A DNA stretch of 64,000 nt from Arthrobacter pascens (GCF_030816475.1 NZ_JAUSXF010000001.1:3410001-3474000), one strand, 5' to 3'. Positions 8,701 to 17,280 are shown, numbered from the stretch's first letter. Notes: a model not told the origin generated them from the sequence alone. Numbers and translations: made by a program.

Positions 8701-9374
8701 ATGAGTCCGCCCTGGGCTGGCTCGCCGCCGGCCACGCCACGCTTCCCGATGAGTTGGGCTATTTCCTGGCGGACAGCTGGCGGATGCACCCGGAACTGTG
8801 CCGTGCAGTGTCCGTCCTGAGCTACGACGGCAAGCTGGAATCCGCCCCCGCAGCATCCCTCCGCAGCCTGGCCGAGCTGCCCCCGGGGGTGGATACGGTC
8901 TTCGTAGAACACAGCGGGAACACCACCTGCTCCAGCGAAGAGGCAGCCGAAATTGTCCGGCAGGCACAGAGGCACATCGGGCTGAAATGGATCCCCGACG
9001 GCGATAAGCCGGCGCGGCCGCTCACCCCGGAGGACATCCTGGTGGTGGCCGCCTACAACGCGCAAGTCCAGCTGATCCGGCAAGCCTTGGGAAGGGCCGG
9101 ACTTGACGGTGTCCGGGTGGGCACGGTGGACAAGTTCCAAGGGCAGCAGGCTCCCGTGGTGCTCGTTTCCATGGCGTGCTCGGCAGTCGCCGAGGCCCCG
9201 CGGGGAGCCGATTTCCTGCTCAACCGAAACAGGATCAACGTCGCAGTCTCACGCGGCCAGTGGCGCGCTGTGTTGGTGCGCTCCCCTGAACTGACCAACT
9301 ACATGCCCGCCAAGCCCGCGGCCCTGGAGGAACTGGGCGCTTTCATTGGCCTAAGTCCCCGGGAACAGCACTGA
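5715..9374 (+). CDS. TM0106-type RecB-like nuclease fused to DNA2/UPF1-like SF1B helicase
   Basis: A 1219-residue nuclease-helicase. The N-terminal third is a RecB/Cas4-like nuclease with the PD-(D/E)XK metal motif EVWDTKLARHAK (about residue 155) and a cysteine cluster YCGRCPYC (about 243). The middle has an RNase H-like exonuclease fold starting with DIFFDFEGD (about 350), as in YprB-like proteins. The C-terminal SF1B helicase has Walker A GPPGTGKT (about 846), Walker B VIDEAGQF (about 952), motif III LLLGDPQQLPQ, motif V VGTVDKFQGQQ (about 1134) and motif VI NRINVAVSRG. Such proteins are thought to process DNA or RNA ends in repair or defence; the substrate is not known. ATG 5715 follows GGGGAGG. 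No obvious operon partner. Confidence 0.9.
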   Translation: MFLLDPACTDPHSSAPDLVFSASDLVAASECEYRTLRILDEKLGRSPKAEFPDDEMQRRAGALGDKHEAKVLASLITRYGAWDAGRGGGVYSIERGQNVRSDLLAKQAETELALRAGADVVFQATFFDGEFLGYADFIVNEAAGTGNPGRYEVWDTKLARHAKVGALLQLAAYGDQLIGMGLEPAPKVTLVLGAVQDGEYVCSVHSLTDLLPVFRERRDRFRSLAGTHRGGDSPVQWRQSGITYCGRCPYCAEQVQSHHDLLMVGGMTLGRRKKLLADGITTIEELADLPAGRAAGSLARLRDQARMQLGRDIPDGSRTFIKDGQEHTVTFKVLPENALASIPAPSPGDIFFDFEGDPLWQDPATGKWGLEYLFGVIEAPVAGADPAGPVVFRPFWAHSRSEERQAFLDFLAYVEARRARYPDMHVYHYAAYEKTALRNLSVTHLAGEDIVDDWLREGVLVDLYAVARHSLRISEPSYSIKKLEPLYMGDNLRSGDVKDAGASVVAYAGYCAARDDGDSARAAEILASISDYNEYDCLSTLRLRDWLLGLRGSGPSASSRPGGKHDDGALLPRQVAAADAEATVEEATAEEVRLREYLDGLPDTRPWTNDERAVAMVAAATGYHRRERKQFWWEHFDRTESELDNWSDHRNVFVVDTAEILTDWTLARPKVRMRTRTLRLSGTMSEGSDFRPGSTWCRLYDAPVPDGLQDPQGNHSARGFAFGTLVTEVKDHPDIPGRTIITIEEKETGKVPAYPHIPLALTEDEPVRTASIEAALAELAQRVGASVPRLPEHPGVDILRKIPPRFRSLPAPAAAEINADPGSVPDYASAITASLLDLDHSYLAVQGPPGTGKTHVGSQVIALLVAHGWKIGVVGQSHNVVENMLCTAIKTAGVDPARVAKKLSAPHEVPWRQTTDKDVAALLASQGGCLIGGTAWTMTGSSVPAGSLDLLVIDEAGQFSLANTLAVARAANRLLLLGDPQQLPQVTQGSHPEPVDESALGWLAAGHATLPDELGYFLADSWRMHPELCRAVSVLSYDGKLESAPAASLRSLAELPPGVDTVFVEHSGNTTCSSEEAAEIVRQAQRHIGLKWIPDGDKPARPLTPEDILVVAAYNAQVQLIRQALGRAGLDGVRVGTVDKFQGQQAPVVLVSMACSAVAEAPRGADFLLNRNRINVAVSRGQWRAVLVRSPELTNYMPAKPAALEELGAFIGLSPREQH

Positions 9375-9406
9375 AACGGTGCGGCATGAGGGCCGGAGAG
9401 AGCGGG

Positions 9407-9721
9407 TCAGCGGGCCCTGAACCTGCGGAAGTTCCCTTCGGCGGCGGAGATGGTGTCCTCCACGCGCTCCACCCGGCCTGGAGTATTCCCTGAATTCAGC
9501 CACTCCCGGAACTCCTGGATCCGCCGGCGCGGTCCTTCGGCAACCACATCCACCGAGCCGTCGGCGAGGTTCTCCACAGTCCCCGTCAGTCCCAGTTCCT
9601 CAGCCTTACCCATCGTCCAGAAGCGGAAACCCACGCCCTGTACCATGCCGAAGACGCGGGCAGAGAGCCGGACATCATCGGTTGCTGGGACATCATCGCT
9701 TGCTGGGACATCGGAGCTCAT
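9407..9721 (-). CDS. acyP: Acylphosphatase
   Basis: Small enzyme (104 residues) hydrolysing carboxyl-phosphate bonds. The signature VFGMVQGVGFRFW holds the catalytic Arg, and GTVENLADGSV holds the catalytic Asn. The alpha/beta core begins at about residue 17. The N-terminus before it is a duplicated hexapeptide (DVPASD-DVPATD) encoded by an 18-bp tandem repeat. The start lies 5 nt after the stop of the YceI gene, with no strong Shine-Dalgarno, so translation is probably coupled. Confidence 0.92.
   Translation of the reverse strand: MSSDVPASDDVPATDDVRLSARVFGMVQGVGFRFWTMGKAEELGLTGTVENLADGSVDVVAEGPRRRIQEFREWLNSGNTPGRVERVEDTISAAEGNFRRFRAR
9673..9708 (-). repeat. 18-bp tandem duplication in the acyP 5' coding end
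   Basis: Two adjacent 18-bp units (9673-9690 and 9691-9708) differ at one base, and a partial third unit follows. They encode DVPAxD twice, before the conserved acylphosphatase core. Because the unit is a multiple of three, copy number could change without a frameshift. Confidence 0.8.
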
Positions 9722-9726
9722 GGGCG

Positions 9727-10272
9727 TCAGGACTGCTTGACCAACGCTGCTTCGACGTTGATCTTCACTTTGTCGCTGACCAGCAGGCCGCCGGCTTCCA
9801 ATGTCGCGTTCCAGGTCAGCCCGAACTCTTTCCGGCTGATTTCCGCCTCGGCTGAGAACCCTGCACGGGTGGCACCGAACGGGTCAACGGCGACGCCGGT
9901 AAATTCGACTTCCAGCTCTACTGGTTTGGTGATTCCCTTGATCGTGAGGTCGCCGGTAAGGGTGTAGTCCTCGCCGTCGCCCTCCACCGACGTGGCCCGA
10001 AAGGCCATCTCGGGGTAGTGCTCCACATCGAAGAAGTCCGCGCCGCGCACGTGCGCATCCCGGTTGGCGTCTCCGGAATCGAAGCTGGCCGTCCTGACCG
10101 TCGCGTGGAGCGAAGCATCCGCCAACGACTGGCCGATCCGGGCTTCTGCGCTGGCCTCTGTAAAGCGGCCGCGGACCTTGCTGATGCCGGCGTGGCGGAC
10201 ACTAAAGCCAATCTCACTGTGCGACATATCCAGGGTCCATACGCCGGGAGTGAGGCCTGAAGGAAGAGTCAT
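9727..10272 (-). CDS. YceI family protein
   Basis: YceI-like lipocalin-fold protein of about 181 residues. Members bind polyisoprenoid or other amphiphilic ligands. Family features are the opening GVWTLDMSHSEIGFSVRH, then RGRF, the HVRGADFFDVEHYPEM block, LTGDLTIKGITKPVELEVEF and a C-terminal EFGLTWNATLEAGG. There is no signal peptide, so a cytoplasmic location is likely, unlike many proteobacterial members. ATG 10272 is preferred over upstream codons because GGAGAT sits just before it and homology begins there. First gene of a two-gene unit with acyP. Confidence 0.92.
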   Translation of the reverse strand: MTLPSGLTPGVWTLDMSHSEIGFSVRHAGISKVRGRFTEASAEARIGQSLADASLHATVRTASFDSGDANRDAHVRGADFFDVEHYPEMAFRATSVEGDGEDYTLTGDLTIKGITKPVELEVEFTGVAVDPFGATRAGFSAEAEISRKEFGLTWNATLEAGGLLVSDKVKINVEAALVKQS

Positions 10273-10370
10273 GGTGCATCTCCTGAGTCGGTGAAAACCG
10301 GTCACAGCGACCAGATCCACAGTGCTGCAGCGGGCTGCCCAAGTCAAGGTTCGCGGAGCGCACTCTGGGG

Positions 10371-11165
10371 CTAGGCGGGCAGCGCGTGCAGGAACCGGCG
10401 GACCTCTGCGTTGAAGGCCTCCGGCGCTTCACACTGGGCCAAGTGCCCGACGTCGGGAATCACCGCCAGCTCAGAATCGCGGATGTTCCGGTGCATCTCG
10501 TTGGCGACGTCCACGGGAGAACGGACATCCTCCGCCCCGTAGAGCAGCAGCGTGGGCACCGTGATGGCGGGCAGTACGTCCCTGTAATCGGACCGGCCCA
10601 TGGCATTGAGCATCGCGCGCATTCCTGCCGGGTGGAAGTCCGCGATGATTGCAGCCGCCTCCTCCAGGAGGGCAGGATCCGCCCGCTCCGTTAGCAGCGT
10701 GGGCAGCCAGTCCTGGATGAAAGCCTCAGCCGGCTGTTCAAGCTCCGCAGTGATTTGGGCGATACGCCGCTCCACCTCCTCGGGCGGCAAGGACCCGGCC
10801 CAACCTGCGTAGGCAGAAGCCAGCACCAGGGAGGCGGCCGCCTCCGGATGGCCTTTATAGAGTTCAAGGGCAACGCACGACCCCCAGGAGAAACCGAGCA
10901 CGTGCGGTTTCCCGGCCACGGTTGCCCGTAGGAAACCAGCCAGGGCATCACCGAAGTCACGCCCGGTCAGCTCCGGGGGCGGATCATCCGACTGACCGCA
11001 CCCCGGCGCATCCCATGCGATGACAGTGAACTCGTCCGAGAGCCCGTCCAGCTGGCGCCGCCAGATGCGGCTGTCCTCGTAGGCGCCATGAAGCAACACC
11101 AGCGGCGGGCCTGCGCCAGCCCGCTGATAGGCGATGCGCAGGCCTGCAACCTCCACGGAGTCCAT
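10371..11165 (-). CDS. Alpha/beta hydrolase
   Basis: Alpha/beta-hydrolase fold enzyme of 264 residues, cytoplasmic. It has the oxyanion region LVLLHGAYEDSRIW, the nucleophile elbow GFSWGS (catalytic Ser), an acid in the LLLYGAEDVRSP segment, and the catalytic His in DVGHLAQ. The substrate cannot be told; the closest general resemblance is to small carboxylesterase or haloperoxidase-like hydrolases. ATG 11165 is chosen because a TAGAAT -10 hexamer ends 5 nt before it, suggesting a leaderless transcript; no Shine-Dalgarno is visible. Confidence 0.88.
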   Translation of the reverse strand: MDSVEVAGLRIAYQRAGAGPPLVLLHGAYEDSRIWRRQLDGLSDEFTVIAWDAPGCGQSDDPPPELTGRDFGDALAGFLRATVAGKPHVLGFSWGSCVALELYKGHPEAAASLVLASAYAGWAGSLPPEEVERRIAQITAELEQPAEAFIQDWLPTLLTERADPALLEEAAAIIADFHPAGMRAMLNAMGRSDYRDVLPAITVPTLLLYGAEDVRSPVDVANEMHRNIRDSELAVIPDVGHLAQCEAPEAFNAEVRRFLHALPA

Positions 11166-11250
11166 ATCCAATTCTAGGACTGCCCAATTTCAGGAGGGCC
11201 GGATTCCATGACTCCCGATTCCAGGACTCCGCGGCGGTCGCATCAGCGGA

Positions 11251-12231
11251 TCAGTTGATGGTGATGTCCCGCGTTCGGTGGTCGTAGCGGATGGTGACGG
11301 AGCCGCCGTCGTGGTGCAGTTCGTGGTTGGGCCCGTCGAAGGTGCCGAACGCGCCGTAATTCTCTTCCCACGAGCGGTTCAGGGCGATCTTGAACGTGTA
11401 GTACCCGGCAGGCAACTCAGCGTTGATCTTCCACAGCTGGTCCAGGGAGTCGAGTTCCAGCTGGGCCTCGTCATACTGCGGTGCCCAGTTCTCCGGTGCG
11501 CCCAGGATCGTGTTGAAGTCGCCGGCCACGGCCACTGCTTCAGGCTGCGGGAAGGTCTCGACGTCGCTGGCAACGGCTGGCGCCGTCCCGTTGGTCGCTG
11601 CCGTCTCCGCCTTCGCCTTGGGGGCAGTCTTCCGAGTCCGTACCGCCTTGACGACGGGCTCCACCACGTCCTCGATCAGTTTTGCGGCCTTGCCGACGGC
11701 GTCGGCCGCTTTCTTGGCCGGCGCTTTTTTGGCCGGGGTCTTCTTGGCTGCCTCCTTCACGCTGCCCTCCTTGGGAGCGGGAGTCGTTGCCGTGGCCGCC
11801 CCGGCGTTTGCGACGGCTGCTGCCGTGCTGGCTGCAGCTGCCTTGTAAGGCACAAAGTTAGCCGGGGCCGCCGGAACCGGAAGGTCTGCCGGGACCGGTG
11901 TGCCGGCGTCGAGCGCTGCCGCAAAGGCGTCTGCATCGGGGAAGGCGACAGTGGCACGCATGCCGTCATCGGTGATGGTCCAGCCGGAACGGCCCTTGAC
12001 CAGCCAGCCGGCCTTGACCAGCTTGGCCGTGGCCGATGTAAGCGTTTTGTGTCCGCGGGGGATGCCGCCGCTCAGCAGCTCGGCCTCGTGCGGGCTGAAC
12101 GGAACGCGGGCCGTGGCTTCCGCGAGCACTTCACCAGCGTTCAACGAATCACCGGTCCACGCGCCTTCGGTCAGGACATCCAGCACTGTCTTGAGTCGAA
12201 GGTAGGTGTTTTCTGCGATGGACGTGGCCAT
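11251..12231 (-). CDS. Three-part protein: winged-helix-like N-terminus, histone-H1-like linker, pullulanase X25-like domain
   Basis: Unusual 326-residue architecture. Residues 1-95 look like a winged helix or DNA-binding module (LTEGAWTGDSLNAGEVLAEA, then LTSATAKLVKAGWLVKGRSGWTITDDG, split here by a short gap). Residues 110-215 are low-complexity Ala/Pro, then lysine-rich AAKKTPAKKAPAKKAAD and further basic repeats, like histone H1 or the actinobacterial HupS tail. Residues 232-326 resemble the X25 carbohydrate-associated domain of pullulanases (AVAGDFNTILGAPENWAP, LPAGYYTFKIALN, NYGAFGTFDGPNHELHHDGG across the segment). There is no signal peptide. ATG 12231 follows AAGGGGAA. Function unknown; a nucleoid-associated glucan sensor would be speculation. 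Confidence 0.75.
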   Translation of the reverse strand: MATSIAENTYLRLKTVLDVLTEGAWTGDSLNAGEVLAEATARVPFSPHEAELLSGGIPRGHKTLTSATAKLVKAGWLVKGRSGWTITDDGMRATVAFPDADAFAAALDAGTPVPADLPVPAAPANFVPYKAAAASTAAAVANAGAATATTPAPKEGSVKEAAKKTPAKKAPAKKAADAVGKAAKLIEDVVEPVVKAVRTRKTAPKAKAETAATNGTAPAVASDVETFPQPEAVAVAGDFNTILGAPENWAPQYDEAQLELDSLDQLWKINAELPAGYYTFKIALNRSWEENYGAFGTFDGPNHELHHDGGSVTIRYDHRTRDITIN

Positions 12232-12279
12232 GGTTCCCCTTTTTGTAAAGCGATCGGTCTCTCAGCATCTTGCCAAGAG

Positions 12280-12316
12280 CAGGTAAATCCCGCGACTCTG
12301 ACAGGTAAATTCCGCG
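12280..12316. repeat. Two 15-bp direct repeats upstream of the X25-domain gene
   Basis: CAGGTAAATCCCGCG (12280-12294) and CAGGTAAATTCCGCG (12302-12316) differ at one base and are spaced 22 bp apart, about two helical turns, 49-85 nt upstream of the gene. Same-face spacing is typical of tandem operator sites. The rest of the 290-bp gap to 12521 shows nothing I recognise. Confidence 0.6.
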
Positions 12317-12521
12317 TGTCGCGACGGACTATGACGGGGATTTTACTGAAAGTGAGGCCGGAGTCTCGGCTATCGGGCTGTCTGCTCAACCCTGAAGCGC
12401 TGGAATGGGTGCCGCAGGGCTTCTCCCCAGACACGCTTGCCGCACCAGTGTAACCGGATGTTGAAGACCATGCGCGGACTGAGTGTGCTGGCCGACCCAT
12501 AACCCGCGGGGAGAGTAGAAA

Positions 12522-13583
12522 CTAGATGTCGTTAAGCTCCTTCAAGAGCTCGGCTTTCCGTTCCTCCGAGGCGAAGGAGGAATGAATGGAGTTGGCGGCG
12601 AGGCGGGCACGGTCAAACTCGGACAAGGCGAACACCGCATTCAATTGGGCAAAGTTGTCATCCACGTACCCGCCGAAATACGCCGGGTCATCGGAGTTGA
12701 CGGACACATTCAGCCCTGCCGCGAGCATGGCGGGCAACGGGTGGTCCGCCAGGGTGTCCACGGCGCGGAGCCTGACGTTGGAGAGAGGGCAGACGGTCAA
12801 CGGAATCCGGTCCTCCACGAGCCGTTCCACCAGTTCCGGATCCTCCATGCATCGGATTCCGTGGTCGATCCGTTCCACGCCCAGGATGTCCAGCGCATCG
12901 ATGATGTACGACGGCGGTCCCTCCTCTCCTGCATGGGCGGTCAGCCGAAGGCCGGCTTCGCGGGCCCTGCCGAACAGCCGCTCGAACTTGGCCGGAGGGT
13001 TTCCCACTTCCGCCGAATCAAGGCCGATCGCGGCGATGGGCGCATTCATGGCCAAAAGACTGTCCAGGACTCCGAGAGCAGCCTCCTCAGGCAGATCACG
13101 AAGGAACGCGGCAATCAACAATGTGGAGATGCCGAATTCCTGAACAGATGTTGCCAGGGCGGACGCCACCCCGTTGACACAAGTCTCCAGGGAGATGCCG
13201 CGCGAGAGATGCGCCTGCGGGTCCATCATGATTTCGGCGTGCCGCACCCCGGCGGCGGCAGCACGGGCAAGGTACGCGCGGGTCATGTCGGCGAAATCCT
13301 GTTCCGTCTGCAACACGGCCATATTGGCGTAGTAGAGGTCCAGGAAGGACTGGAGGTCGGTGAACTCGTACAGTCCGCGCAGTTCCTCCAGCCCCGCGTA
13401 CGGCAACTCCATCCCGTTGCGCTCCGCCAGTTCGAAGATCAGTTCCGGCTGCAACGTGCCTTCGATGTGGAGGTGCAGCTCGGCCAATGGCAGCGGCCGC
13501 AACGCCTCTCCCGCCGCGGCCAATGCGCCGGCGTCGCCCAGGACTTCAGGATGAGTGGGGTCAGGGTTCTGCGTCGGTTCCAT
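12522..13583 (-). CDS. Adenosine deaminase family protein, probably adenine deaminase
   Basis: Zinc amidohydrolase of 353 residues. Metal and catalytic motifs are LAELHLHIEGTL near the N-terminus, RLTAHAGEEG (His and Glu), ERIDHGIRC and NVSVNSDDPAYFGGYV (Asp pair). The HIEGTL start and SDDPAYFGGY end, with the FLDLYYANMAVL segment, resemble the bacterial/fungal adenine deaminase subgroup more than classical adenosine deaminase; that assignment rests on remembered family patterns. It would convert adenine to hypoxanthine in purine salvage. ATG 13583 is preferred: the in-frame upstream extension is Gly/Pro-rich and not family-like. Confidence 0.85.
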   Translation of the reverse strand: MEPTQNPDPTHPEVLGDAGALAAAGEALRPLPLAELHLHIEGTLQPELIFELAERNGMELPYAGLEELRGLYEFTDLQSFLDLYYANMAVLQTEQDFADMTRAYLARAAAAGVRHAEIMMDPQAHLSRGISLETCVNGVASALATSVQEFGISTLLIAAFLRDLPEEAALGVLDSLLAMNAPIAAIGLDSAEVGNPPAKFERLFGRAREAGLRLTAHAGEEGPPSYIIDALDILGVERIDHGIRCMEDPELVERLVEDRIPLTVCPLSNVRLRAVDTLADHPLPAMLAAGLNVSVNSDDPAYFGGYVDDNFAQLNAVFALSEFDRARLAANSIHSSFASEERKAELLKELNDI

Positions 13584-14534
<951 letters not shown>

Positions 14535-14583
14535 GCTTCCCTCTTTTTTCCAAGCACTTCACGCATAAACTTTCCACATAACA

Positions 14584-14625
14584 ACGACGCCGGAGCGTCC
14601 CCTCGATGGGGCGCTCCGGCGTCGT
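14584..14625. terminator. Bidirectional hairpin terminator
   Basis: Arms ACGACGCCGGAGCG and CGCTCCGGCGTCGT are perfect, with an inner CCCC/GGGG, between the plus-strand Rpf gene and the convergent minus-strand membrane protein gene. U-tracts are weak on both sides, as is common in actinobacteria. Confidence 0.8.
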
Positions 14626-14664
14626 AGTTATATCTGGAAGCGGGATGCGGTGTGTGGCGGTCCG

Positions 14665-15255
14665 TCAGGCCGCAACCGGAAGTTCGCGGACGATCCGCAC
14701 CTTCCACGAAGTGTCGTCGCTCGTATCCAGCAGGGCCACGGTTCCGTGGGCGACGTTGACAGCTACCCGCTTGACCGCCAGCAGTTCGAGGTACAGGTGC
14801 TCGTTCATCCGGCTTGGGGTATCGATCATGTACTTCATGGCATCGCGGACCTTGCGGTAGTTCGCGCTGCGTTCGCGGTGCAGATGAAGCTCCAGCATCT
14901 GGGCCTGGCGGACCTTGGGCTCGTGCTTGTTGAGCCAGGACACCGCCGCGTGTACGCCAACAACCAAGGCAAGGGAGACCGCATAAATCCACCAGCCGCT
15001 GGTCATGAGGAACAGCGGCAGGTTCCCGATGGCGACAATCGCAATGATGACGCGCAGGGCGGCGATCTTGCGCAACGTCAGCGCCACTGAGGCCAAGGCG
15101 GCGCGGAAACGGTGCTGGTCCTTGCGCGCTGCTGCCGGGTCGAGGGTAAATTCGTCGAGGACCAGAATGCCGTTGGCCTCCGGGGCGAGCATCTGCCCGA
15201 ACTTGGGCGTGAAAGTCTTCGTGATGCCGGGGGTCAGCTCAGGTGTGGTTGTCAT
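14665..15255 (-). CDS. Hypothetical membrane protein
   Basis: Protein of 196 residues that I do not recognise. Two adjacent hydrophobic helices (VIIAIVAIGNLPLFLM and WWIYAVSLALVVGVHAAV, about residues 66-105) follow a charged N-terminus with an LTLRKIAAL segment. The C-terminal half is soluble and basic/amphipathic (HLHRERSANYRKVRDAMKYM). I start at ATG 15255 (MTTTPELTPG). Reading further upstream would run into the opposite-strand gene region and looks non-coding. Divergent from the MSMEG_6728-like gene. Confidence 0.75.
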   Translation of the reverse strand: MTTTPELTPGITKTFTPKFGQMLAPEANGILVLDEFTLDPAAARKDQHRFRAALASVALTLRKIAALRVIIAIVAIGNLPLFLMTSGWWIYAVSLALVVGVHAAVSWLNKHEPKVRQAQMLELHLHRERSANYRKVRDAMKYMIDTPSRMNEHLYLELLAVKRVAVNVAHGTVALLDTSDDTSWKVRIVRELPVAA

Positions 15256-15411
15256 TGAATGCTTCCAGGAGGCGGGGGTGGTTTCGGTTATCTTAGTGGT
15301 TGAGCCATAGCCATGTATGCATAGGTCCAATATGTGAACACCATAGTGCGGGAGCATGTGGCCGCGGGCACTGCAATTGGCACATCCGGCGCATGCAGTC
15401 AGACTGAAGAG

Positions 15412-16332
15412 ATGCAAACCTTCCTTCCGTACCCAGACTTCCGGAAAAGCGCCGCCGCGCTGGACCCCTCCAGGCTTGGCAAGCAGCGCGTCGAAGCGCT
15501 GCAGACCCTTCGTGCGCTGGTGATCCCGGAGTACGGCTGGCAGACACACCCGGCCGTGCGCATGTGGATGGGTTACGTACCTGCGTTGACCCTTTATGGC
15601 CTGGCCATGGTGGACGAGTGGACCTCCCGGGGCCACGCGGACAACACGCGCGCCAACATCACCGAATTCGCGCCCCAGGCAGCCCATCCGGACTATGCCG
15701 CCAAGATCCCGATGCCGCCCTGGCTGGGCGACCCTGACTTCCACCTCAGCCACCGGTCAAAACTGCTCCGCAAGGAACCCCATTTCTATACGTCCCTATT
15801 TGGGGATGCCGAGCCGGACCTGGACTACATCTGGCCCGAGCCGAAGCACGAATTCCTGCCGGCGGATCCCGAGGGTGATGTCCTGTGGATCCTGCGGGCC
15901 CCACACGCCGAAATCGACCCCCAGGCGCTGGACACTGTCGCGCTGCCGCCGATCAGGCGTGGCACGGCCACTGCCCAGGACAATAGCGGCAGCCAGGATG
16001 ACTACTCCCCGGTTTTCGCCCAGGAAGGATCCCGCCGGCCGTCCAAGCAGCCGCGCAGGCTTCCGCCGAAACAACTGGTGAAGAAGCCCACCAGGAAGCG
16101 AAAGGCACAGGAGGACGCCTTCGCCACCCTCCCGGGCAAGACGGCCGTGGCCGTCCCCTTCGAGGATGGCAGCAAGTTCGCCGTGGGGCAGGTGCTCGGC
16201 CGGCCGATCACGCTGGAGGACGGGAGGTTCGGCCGCAACTTCGCTGTCACGGAAATCATCGACCGGTCCTCATTCGATTACCCGGCCCTCCTGCAGGATC
16301 CGCGGGTGTTCTTCCCCGTCCCGGCACCCTGA
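15412..16332 (+). CDS. MSMEG_6728 family protein (pyrimidine-dimer glycosylase-like fold)
   Basis: The N-terminal half begins MQTFLPYPDFRKSAAALDPS and has LGKQRVEALQTLRAL, HPAVRMWMGYVPALTLYGLA and SHRSKLLRKEPHFY, matching the actinobacterial MSMEG_6728 family, related in Pfam to phage pyrimidine-dimer excision enzymes. Activity in bacteria is not established. The C-terminal 140 residues add a very basic stretch (RRLPPKQLVKKPTRKRKAQ) and a small beta domain. ATG 15412 matches the family start; a longer in-frame reading is unlikely. The epimerase gene follows after 4 nt. Confidence 0.82.
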   Translation: MQTFLPYPDFRKSAAALDPSRLGKQRVEALQTLRALVIPEYGWQTHPAVRMWMGYVPALTLYGLAMVDEWTSRGHADNTRANITEFAPQAAHPDYAAKIPMPPWLGDPDFHLSHRSKLLRKEPHFYTSLFGDAEPDLDYIWPEPKHEFLPADPEGDVLWILRAPHAEIDPQALDTVALPPIRRGTATAQDNSGSQDDYSPVFAQEGSRRPSKQPRRLPPKQLVKKPTRKRKAQEDAFATLPGKTAVAVPFEDGSKFAVGQVLGRPITLEDGRFGRNFAVTEIIDRSSFDYPALLQDPRVFFPVPAP

Positions 16333-16336
16333 TTCG

Positions 16337-17197
16337 ATGACCGTGCTGATAGCCGGCTGCGGCGATCTGGGCACCGAAGCAGGCCTTCGTTTCGCAGCCA
16401 CCGCCCACCGGGTTGTGGGCTGGCGGCGCTCACCGGAAAAACTGCCGCCAGAAATCGAGGGCGTGGAAGCTAACCTGGCCAGCGCCGGGCTTCCGCCCAT
16501 CCCGGCGGACACCACCGCCGTCGTCGTAGCCGTCGCCGCGGATTCTCCCACCGAGGACGCCTACCGGGCAGCGTACGTTGACGGGCTGGAACGCGTCCTC
16601 AATGCGCTCAAGCGCGACGCTGTTGCGCCCCGGCGGGTGCTCTTTGTCTCCTCCACGGCCGTCTACGGTGATGCGGGCGGCGGCTGGGTTGATGAGAGCA
16701 CGACGGCGGCTTCCGGCGGATACTCCGGCCGTATCCTTCGTGAGGCCGAGGAGTTGCTGCACGGACAGTTCCACGGAACGGAAACCAGGGGCATCGTACT
16801 TCGGCTCGGCGGCATTTATGGCCCGGCCCGGACCCGGCTGATAGACCAGGTGCGTGGGGGCTCCGCGGTTGTTCCCGACCAGCCCCGGTACACCAATCGG
16901 ATTCACCGGGACGACGCGGCGGCGGCAATCGTCCACCTGATGACTATGAAGTCCATGCCTTCCGCGACATATGTAGGGGTGGACAACTATCCCGCCGAGC
17001 TGGGAGAGGTCCTTCGATTCCTGGCCTCCGAGCTCGGAGTTCCCGAGCTACCAGCCGGCCCGGCGGGGGAACCGCGGGGCGGGAACAAACGATGCAGCAA
17101 CGCGCTGCTCCGGAGCACCGGATTCGAGTTCGCTTTTCCGTCCTTCCGTGAGGGCTACCGCGAAGTCCTGGCCGGAACCGGCGTCCGGCACCCCTAG
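16337..17197 (+). CDS. NAD-dependent epimerase/dehydratase family protein (SDR)
   Basis: Extended short-chain dehydrogenase of 286 residues. The Rossmann nucleotide-binding motif is at the extreme N-terminus (MTVLIAGCGDLGTEAGLRF), which fixes ATG 16337. Further on are LFVSSTAVYGD, a GGYSGRILREAEE segment where the classical YxxxK is altered to YSGRI, and LRLGGIYGPAR. These resemble YeeZ-like atypical SDRs, whose substrates are unknown. The missing clear YxxxK argues against a normal dehydrogenase mechanism. Translated 4 nt after the preceding gene, so probably co-transcribed with it. Confidence 0.85.
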   Translation: MTVLIAGCGDLGTEAGLRFAATAHRVVGWRRSPEKLPPEIEGVEANLASAGLPPIPADTTAVVVAVAADSPTEDAYRAAYVDGLERVLNALKRDAVAPRRVLFVSSTAVYGDAGGGWVDESTTAASGGYSGRILREAEELLHGQFHGTETRGIVLRLGGIYGPARTRLIDQVRGGSAVVPDQPRYTNRIHRDDAAAAIVHLMTMKSMPSATYVGVDNYPAELGEVLRFLASELGVPELPAGPAGEPRGGNKRCSNALLRSTGFEFAFPSFREGYREVLAGTGVRHP

Positions 17198-17280
17198 CCA
17201 TCCGGCAGCAGCTGACCGTCTACGCTGGTGCCAGGGAAAAGGGCAGGCAGATGTTGTCGGTCGAAGTGCCGTGGCCGCAG

